Assembly (NCBI RefSeq): GCF_000715075.1
Contig: NC_134093.1
Coordinates: forward strand, 99,556,826 to 99,620,825
From: Nicotiana tabacum
Lineage: Eukaryota; Streptophyta; Magnoliopsida; Solanales; Solanaceae
Length of the DNA stretch: 64,000 bases
Reading direction: 5' to 3'
Below the pieces are notes generated by a model that saw only the letters and a program-made list of their open reading frames with translations, had not been told where the DNA came from and searched no databases. This document shows positions 57,331-64,000 of this stretch, one piece after another; the first letter of the stretch is position 1, and each line of letters opens with the position of its first letter. The position numbers were made by a program, and so were the translations under genes.

Positions 57331-57374
57331 TGAGGTACTTTTTCTAACTCCGTTCGAGGACGAACGTTTGTTTT

Positions 57375-57386
57375 AGAGGTGGAGAA
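57375..57386 (+). other. Polypurine tract
   Basis: AGAGGTGGAGAA immediately precedes the 3' LTR and would prime plus-strand DNA synthesis. It is interrupted by one T. Confidence 0.7.
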
Positions 57387-60300
57387 TGTGATGACCCAAA
57401 ATGTCATCTTTAAATTTAACAAGTAATTCTGTGTTTTAAGACCTCAAAAAAGCACCATGTATAATTCCTCGACTTGCGTGCACAGTCCGTACAATTTTTT
57501 GGAAAGTTTTTATCTGAAAAATGGATTAAAATGTGAAATACATCTTTAAAACTCAACTAAGTTGACTTTGGTCAACATTTTGAGCAAACGGACCCAGATC
57601 AGTGTTTTGACAATTTCGGTAAGTCCGTATCGTGATTTGGGACTTGGGCGAATACCCGGAATCGAATTCTGAGGTCCCTAGCCCGAAATATGAAATTTTG
57701 ATGAAAAATTAAAAGCTTGAAAGCTTAATGATTTTTATGAAATTACTAAAGTTGGATTTATTGACCTCGGGTCCGTATTTTGGTTCCGGACCCCTGTGTA
57801 GGTCCACTATAATATTTATGACTTGCCTGCCGAATTTTGTGAGAATCGGAGTTGATTTGACGTGATTCGGACGTTCGGTTGTAAAAATATAAGATTTAAA
57901 GTTTTCTTGAAAATTTCCTTTGAATTGGTGTCTGATTCGTAGTTCTAGGTGTTATTTTGGCGATTTGATCGCGCGAGAAAGTTCGTATGATATTTTAAGA
58001 CTTGTGTGCATGTTTGGTTTGGAGCCCCGAGGGCTCGGGTGAGTTTCGGATAGGATACGGGATGATTTTGAACTTAGAAAATTTGGCTTTTCTGCAACTT
58101 AAGGCTTCTGGTATTTCCTTCATCGCGTTCGCGAATGTACTCTCGCGAACGCGAAAAGCAAAATGGGCTGGCTGAATTTTACTTCTTCGCGAACGCGAAT
58201 ATTGGGTCGCGAACGCGAAGCTATGGGGACTTTACCCTTCGCGAACGCGACCAGCTCAACACGAACGCGAAGCTTTGGAGGCCTGGGGGAGGGGTCAGTT
58301 GTCCTTCTACACGAACGCGAGCACTGGCACGCGAACGTGAAGGCCAGGGGGGAAAAGCCTTCGTGAACGCGAAGGAGGACTCGTGAACGCGAAAGCCACG
58401 GGCTGATATTCATCGCGAACGCGGCAGGCCCTTCGCGAATGCGAAGAAGGCCTGACGCATGTGACTTAAAACAGAGCCAAAACAGGATTTTTCTCATTTT
58501 TTCACAAACCTTCAATTATAACTCGACTTAGGGGCGATTTCTAAGGAGTTTTTCATGATTTCGAAATGGGTAAGTGTTCTTTATCATATAGTGATTGTAT
58601 TTCATAAATCTAAGTCTATATTTATTATTTATTTCAGATTTAGACGGAAGAAATTGGAATTTTTGTAAAACTTTCCAAAAACAAAAAAATTAGATTTCAA
58701 GGTCCATTTGACATCGGAATTGAATAATTTTTGTATGGTTGGACTCGTCTCGGAATGGGTGTTTGGATTTCGTAAGTTTTTTCGAGATTTGAGACGTGGG
58801 TCCCACTATCGAATATTTAAATAAATTTTAGATTTTTATCCAGAAAAATTATAAATTCATATGGAATTAATTCCTATGATTCGTATTGAGTATATTGAAT
58901 TGTTTGTGAATAGATTTGAAGCTTTGGAGAAAAATTTAAAATGAAAAGTTGTGGTTTAGTAATTGATTGGAATTTGCAAAGCGAGGTAAATATCGTGGTT
59001 AACCTTGACTTGAGGGGATAGAACCCTTAAATTATTTGTTATGTGAAATGCATGTGAACGACGTGTAGGCGAGGTGACAAGTGTCTATACGTCGTCAAAT
59101 TAATTATTTGCGTATTTACTTGAAAAATCATAAATTATTTTAAATCATGAATTAATTGTTATAATAATTGTTTCTCTCCTATTCATTGTCAAATATTAAT
59201 TCTTGAATTCATGCATTAATTGTTACATGTTATTTGAATTATGTGCCTTAATTGTTATTTGACATTTAGCATATTAAATATTAAACTGAATATTTTCTCT
59301 CTGATTTTCATAATAATTTGCTATTTGCCTTGTTTGTTTCATAATTAAATCATAATTATTTTATGCTGGTTGTCTTATAATTTTATATTAATTTTTGCAT
59401 TTATTGGGGAAATTCTTCTATAAGAATTGGTTAATAAATATGCTGGAGGAGCGGGTTGCACGCCGCAACAAGATTGATTATAATGAATATATTGAAGGAT
59501 CGGGTTGCACGCCGCAACAGGATTGTTTATAATGAATATATTGGAGGATCAGGTTGCACGCCGCAACAGAATTAATTATAATGAATATATTGGAGGATCA
59601 GGTTGCACGCCGCAACAGACTTATTTAAAGTCCATATTGGAGGATCGGGTTGCAGGCCGCAACAGACTTATTAAAAGTCCATATTGGAGGATCGGGTTGC
59701 ACGCCGCAACAGACTTATTAAAAGTCCATATTAGAGGATCGGGTTGCACGCCGCAACAGACTTATTAAAAGTCCATATTGGAGGATCGGGTTGCACGCCG
59801 CAACAGACTTATTTAAAAGTCAACATACATATATATATATTGGGGGATCGGGTTGCATGGGGGATCGGGTTACACGCCGCAACAGACTTGATTAAAATGA
59901 ATATATTGTGAGAGCGGGTTGCACACTGCAACAGAATTGAATGTGAATATATTATGAGAGCGGGTTGCACGCTGCAACGAAATTGATAGAAATGATAATT
60001 GGTTATGACTGCTGAGTTTTCTTCAATTATTATAAACGAGTTACCCGATTTATTTATATTATTATTGTTGTACTAATATTGCGTACAGGAAATGTAAGTG
60101 ACCCGCCTTAGCCTCGTCACTACTTCGTCAAGGTTAGGCTCAGCACTTACTAGTACATAGGTCGGTTGTACTGATACTACACTCTGCACTTCTTGTACAG
60201 ATTTTGGAGTTAGTCTCAGCGGCGTACCATAGACTTGCTCGGATTTCAGCTACTCAGAGGAGACTTGAGGTATAACTGCACGGCGTTCGCAGTTCTGAAG

Positions 60301-60614
60301 TCCCCATCTACTTTACTTTAGCTGTGTGTTTGTTTTCAGATAGCTTTATTTTATTCACACCTTTATTTGTATTTATTCTAGAAGCTCGTGCACTTGTGAC
60401 ACCAATTCTGGGATGGTATTTAGACACCATTTTTATTTTATTTTATTATGGATTATTCACTATATTTTAGACTTTACTTCCGCAATTGTTCTTTGTTATT
60501 AATAAATTTAAAATTATTTTAAAAATAGATAATATTATTCTAACGTTGGCTTGCCTAGCAAGTGAAATGTTAGGCGTCATCACGGTTCGAAGATGGGAAT
60601 TTCGGGTCGTGACA
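57387..60614 (+). repeat. 3' LTR (3,228 bp)
   Basis: Collinear with the 5' LTR throughout: GCGAACGCGA cluster at 58120-58450, hairpin array at 59440-59985, and the same end. It differs by scattered substitutions and by about three additional hairpin units. Confidence 0.9.
59440..59985. repeat. Tandem hairpin array in 3' LTR
   Basis: About twelve units of the GGATCGGGTTGCACGCCGCAAC core, one of them truncated (near 59850). The run 59625-59810 contains near-identical 48-bp units, which suggests recent local expansion. Confidence 0.9.
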
Positions 60615-60628
60615 ATGTACACCCCTAG

Positions 60629-60996
60629 CTGCAACCACATGATGAATTAACCACATGATGAATTTGGCCTTAAGTCTAGTATCATTCTTGTACATCATAC
60701 ATTTCCAAGTACTCTAGGATAAGTAGGCAGGAGCTGCACATAAATTTGTTTGGTCACACTACCTGGACCATTTTTAATCTACACTTGCTCCAAGATGTCT
60801 CTTGCTTCCAAAACTTTTCTCATGATCCAACAAGCTTGTTGGAAACTCTGACTGTATGTAACAGGCTGGCCTTTGAGGTAGAACTCATGAATCCATTTGA
60901 TCCTAATATATCATCTTTGTCAGCAAGATCCCAGAATGTCTTAGCCAAAGCATCTCTATATATTCCAGAATTAAAGTGCTAAACATAACCAAAAAG
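60629..60996 (-). pseudogene. LINE ORF2 fragment upstream of zf-RVT
   Basis: On the minus strand this reads, with two stops, SGIYRDALAKTFWDLADKDD, then SKASLLHTVRVSNKLVG and YLEMYDVQE. This is the segment between reverse transcriptase and the zinc-binding domain in Solanaceae L1-type LINEs. The 16-bp word AACCACATGATGAATT is present twice in tandem at 60634-60665. The fragment is cut at 60997 by the CACTA element. Confidence 0.55.
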
Positions 60997-61027
60997 TACT
61001 ACTAAAAATCTGGTAAAAACCGACCAA

Positions 61028-61435
61028 CAATTTCCGACCAACGTTGGTCGATCAAAAAATGCGACCAAAAACCGTCCAGGTTGGACGAAAACTGGGAAAA
61101 AAATATTTATATTTTTTTTAAACTAAATACCGACCAACGTTGGTCGGTAAATTGGTCAACGAATTGACCAAGCTGGTCAGACAAGAAAATTTTGGATTAC
61201 CGACCAATGTTGGTCGGTAATCTGGATCCAATTTTTTAAATTTTAATAATTATTTTATTATTTAAAATATTTTATAATATTTAAGAATTTATATTTAAAA
61301 TTACCGACCAACGTTGGTCGGTTAAAGAATTTAAATTTTTTTAAAAAAAAAACCGACCAAAGTTGGTCGGTTTTTGGTCAAACGGTCAGCACTTAATGTA
61401 CCGACCAAAATTACCGACCAACTTTGGTCGGTAAT
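61028..61435. repeat. CACTA subterminal palindromes
   Basis: Perfect or near-perfect CCGACCAACGTTGGTCGG words occur at about 61035, 61130, 61200, 61303, 61351 and 61413, with single GACCAA half-sites between them. In En/Spm such clustered subterminal motifs bind the element-coded TNPA-type protein. Confidence 0.8.
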
Positions 61436-61876
61436 TCTAAAATCAGAGAAGTGAAAAACGGGGGAAACCCCCATTTCTCTGAAATTTTTCCCTCTTCTTC
61501 ACTCTAAACCTTCATTCCCCTCTCTCCTTCTCCCAGCCCTCCCCCTCACCGTCCATCCCTCCCCCTCGCCGTCCAGCCCTCACCCTCGCCGTCGCCGCGC
61601 CGTCGCCGTCGCCGATGCCACTGCCACTGCCGCCCCTCGATCTCCTTCTCCATCTCCTAAAAATTTTAGGTTTGAATTACAACCCATTTATTTATTATTT
61701 TCAGGTTTTGTTAATTAGTTATGAATTAGTTTCAATTGATTAGTGTTTCAATTATTTGAACATTGCATTTTATTGAGGATTAGGGTTTAGGTCTTGTTTT
61801 AATTAGTTTTGTTAATTAGTTTTATTAACTAATTAGTTTTGTTAATTAGTCAATTATTTATGAATTAGTTTAGTTT

Positions 61877-62700
61877 AGGGTATGGGTTGAATTTCTTTAG
61901 TTTAGTTAGTTTATGTTTAAACTCGTAGGATATGAATTGAAATTTTAGTTTTTAGGATTTGTTCTTGTGAATTGAACTTTTAGGATATGAATTGAACTTT
62001 TAAGATATGAATTGGACCTTTTGGATATGAATTGAACTTTTAGGATATAAATTGGTGTAATTAGGAAAAAATAATTATCTTGAATTAACTAAAAAAGATA
62101 TAATTAATTTATAATTGTAGAATAAATTAATTTGTTGTTGTGAATCGAACTTTTAGGGTATGGGTTGAATTTCTTTAGTTTAGTTAGTTTATGTTTAAAC
62201 TCGTAGGATATGAATTGAAATTTTAGTTTTTAGGATTTGTTCTTGTGAATTGAACTTTTAGGATATGAATTGAACTTTTAAGATATGAATTGGACCTTTT
62301 GGATATGAATTGAACTTTTAGGATATAAATTGGTGTAATTAGGAAAAAATAATTATCTTGAATTAACTAAAAAAGATATAATTAATTTATAATTGTAGAA
62401 TAAATTAATTTGTTGTTGTGAATCGAACTTTTAGGGTATGGGTTGAATTTCTTTAGTTTAGTTAGTTTATGTTTAAACTCGTAGGATATGAATTGAAATT
62501 TTAGTTTTTAGGATTTGTTCTTGTGAATTGAACTTTTAGGATATGAATTGAACTTTTAAGATATGAATTGGACCTTTTGGATATGAATTGAACTTTTAAG
62601 ATATATAAATTGGTGTAATTAGGAAAAAAATAATTATCTTGAATTAACTAAAAAAGATATAATTAATTTATAATTGTAGAATAAATTAATTTGTTCTTGT
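61877..62700. repeat. Three tandem copies of a 278-bp unit
   Basis: Units start AGGGTATGGGTTGAATTTC at 61877, 62155 and 62433. The first two copies read as identical by eye; the third has a 2-bp insertion (AAGATATATAAATT), one more A in an A-run, and TTGTTCTTG in place of TTGTTGTTG. Each unit itself contains four short AGGATATGAATTGAACTTTT-like repeats. The block lies in the probable 5' UTR intron, between AAAATTTTAG|GTTTG near 61668 and GTATAG|ATGG at 62713. Confidence 0.88.
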
Positions 62701-62713
62701 TTTATTTGTATAG

Positions 62714-64000
62714 ATGGAACATCGTACTTGGATGTACAATAGAAATTATCCTATTCGGCGGGGATTGCGGCAGAATTTTACAGAAGGGGTTGATGACTTT
62801 ATTAGACATGCAATGTCACTTCCACCATACCAAAGTGAAGGAGTAATTAGGTGCCCTTGTGTCAGGTGCGATTGTATGAAGTTTAAAAAATCGGAGGAAG
62901 TTAAGCTTCATCTTTATAGGAAGGGGTTTATAGAGAATTACTTTGTGTGGACTAATCATGGAGAGATCGATGGTAGCCGTGGGATATTTCATAACATGGT
63001 TGTTGGTGAAAGTAGTAGGTCGGTGGAGAATACAAATCTTGATTCTAGAATTCAGGATATGATTGCGGATGCTTTTGGGGGTGAGCCCAATGAAAATGTC
63101 GAACAAACTCCTAATGATGACGCAAAATATTTTTATGAACAGTTAGAGGAAGCTAGTCGTCCACTACGTGAAGGAAGTCCGCACTCTGAGCTGTCTGTTG
63201 CAGTTAGATTACTAAGTATCAAATCTAATTGGAATATTTCTCAAGCAGCCATGGACTGTTTCATTGACCTTATGAGTGAACTAGTTGACCCTAATATCAA
63301 CTTACCTGGTGATTTCTATAAGGCGAAGAGATTGGTTTCTAAGTTAGGACTTTCGTCAATGAGAATTGATTGTTGTGAAGATGGTTGCATGTTATATTAT
63401 AAAGATTATGCAACTTTAGACAGTTGTAAATTTTGCGAAAAGCCTCGTTTCAAGAGGCTTTCCAGCGGGAATATGGTCGCTGTCAAGGCAATGCATTATT
63501 TACCTCTTATACCTAGGTTAAAAAGGTTATATGCGTCGATGAGTTCTGCTCCTCATATGAGATGGCACTTTGAAAATAGAAGACCACCTGGTGTTATTTG
63601 TCATCCTTCAGATGGAGAAGCTTGGAAGCACTTTGATAGGACATATCCAGATTTTGCTAGTGAACCAAGGAACATTCGGTTAGGTCTGTGTGCCGATAGC
63701 TTCACGCCTTTTTCTATATCTGCGACACCATATTCATGTTGCCTGTCTTTCTTACACCTTATAATCTACCACCTGAGTTGTGTATGACTAGTCCATATAT
63801 ATTCTTAAATTGTATTATCCCCGGTCCACGTAATCCGAAAAGTTTGATTGATGTATATTTGCAACCTTTGATTGATGAGCTAAAACAATTATGGTATGAT
63901 GGTGTTGAAACATATAACATATCAACCAAGCAGAATTTTAATATGCGTGCTAATTTAATGTGGACTATTAATGATTTTCCTGCGTATGGAATGTTGTCTG
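62714..64000 (+). pseudogene. CACTA transposase (TNPD/Transposase_21), frameshifted, partial
   Basis: The ATG at 62714 directly follows a splice acceptor. Residues 1-75 form the transposase-associated domain (WMYNRNY, FIRHAMS, IRCPCVRCDCMKF). The region from about residue 190 enters Transposase_21 (SKLGLSSMRIDCCEDGCMLY, KDYATLDSCKFCEKPRF, HFDRTYPDFASEPRNIRLGL). At 63740-63741 one G is missing from a TGG-CCT context, so the frame ends at 63787. The correct continuation (VFLTPYNLPPELCMTSPYIF, NCIIPGPRNPKSL, YLQPLIDELKQLW) is readable to the window end in another frame. The product would cut the element ends; the rest of the gene is outside. Confidence 0.88.

Larger units (their letters stand above)
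49571..60614 (+). mobile_element. Ty3/gypsy LTR retrotransposon, 11 kb, full-length but defective
   Basis: The 5' LTR is 49571-52702 and the 3' LTR 57387-60614, starting TGTAATGACCC/TGTGATGACCC and ending GGGTCGTGATA/GGGTCGTGACA. The flanking duplication ATGTA is perfect (49566-49570 and 60615-60619). A primer-binding site for initiator tRNA-Met (52705-52716) and a polypurine tract (57375-57386) are present. Between them are gag remnants, then RNase H, integrase and a chromodomain-like tail, but no recognisable reverse transcriptase. It belongs to the same Tekay/Del-type group as the element at 27739-35787. The LTRs are clearly alike over their length. Confidence 0.92.
60997..64000 (+). mobile_element. 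CACTA (En/Spm) transposon, 5' part
   Basis: It begins TACTACTAAAAATCTGGT, a one-base variant of the usual CACTACTA start, followed by AAAACCGACC. The first 450 bp hold several copies of the subterminal palindrome CCGACCAACGTTGGTCGG in both orientations. Next come a C-rich, CCGTCGCC-containing leader, an intron with a triplicated 278-bp unit, and the transposase gene. The 3' end lies beyond the window. It interrupts LINE sequence. Confidence 0.82.

Noticed and set aside
59505..59768. 87-codon frame with repeated peptide units
   Set aside because: It is the tandem hairpin array of the 3' LTR read in one frame; the period is not selected as protein.

Overview
This is plant nuclear DNA, most likely from a large-genome member of the Solanaceae (Nicotiana-like). 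The basis is spliced plant genes, AT-rich intergenic DNA, Ty3/gypsy elements of the Tekay/Del and Tat types, Au/TS-type SINEs with (TTG)n tails, and MITEs I associate with this family. The species is an inference. No CRISPR, bacterial or organellar features are present.

Only two host genes look intact, both on the minus strand. At 4496-6905 lies a four-exon gene for the HIT zinc-finger subunit of the SWR1 chromatin-remodelling complex (SEF/SWC6, 171 aa when spliced). At 22104-26583 lies a six-exon oligopeptide transporter of the OPT family (756 aa when spliced). A third host locus, 10102-14103 (minus), is a decayed copy of the calmodulin-lysine N-methyltransferase gene. It has a nonsense codon, a one-base frameshift and no recognisable exon for the AdoMet-binding motif.

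The rest is transposable elements. Positions 1-8000 hold a hAT transposase fragment and several MITEs. 8064-9014 is a GC-rich solo LTR with a perfect 5-bp target duplication. 9700-15812 holds SINEs and a three-layer MITE nest. 16172-20198 is a complete hAT element with an 8-bp target duplication but a broken transposase. 27545-43290 is a Tat-lineage Ty3/gypsy element, carrying a long antisense reading frame between pol and the 3' LTR, split by a minus-strand Tekay-like element (27739-35787). One later deletion can explain both the missing Tat gag-to-RT region and the stump of the Tekay 3' LTR. 44822-46426 is a further deleted gypsy element.

The right-hand part is a nest. A minus-strand LINE (about 47753-60996) holds a short dispersed repeat. 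That repeat was split by an 11-kb LTR retrotransposon (49571-60614, ATGTA target duplication, two LTRs of about 3.1-3.2 kb). At 60997 the LINE is cut by a CACTA transposon that runs off the end of the window and carries a three-copy 278-bp tandem repeat before its transposase gene.

All retroelement coding regions are broken. Many lesions are CAG to TAG or similar C-to-T changes, as expected for old methylated repeats. I found no convincing new gene system. The most unusual items are the antisense ORF of the Tat element, the hairpin arrays inside the LTRs, the palindrome-bearing MITE family and the layered insertions.
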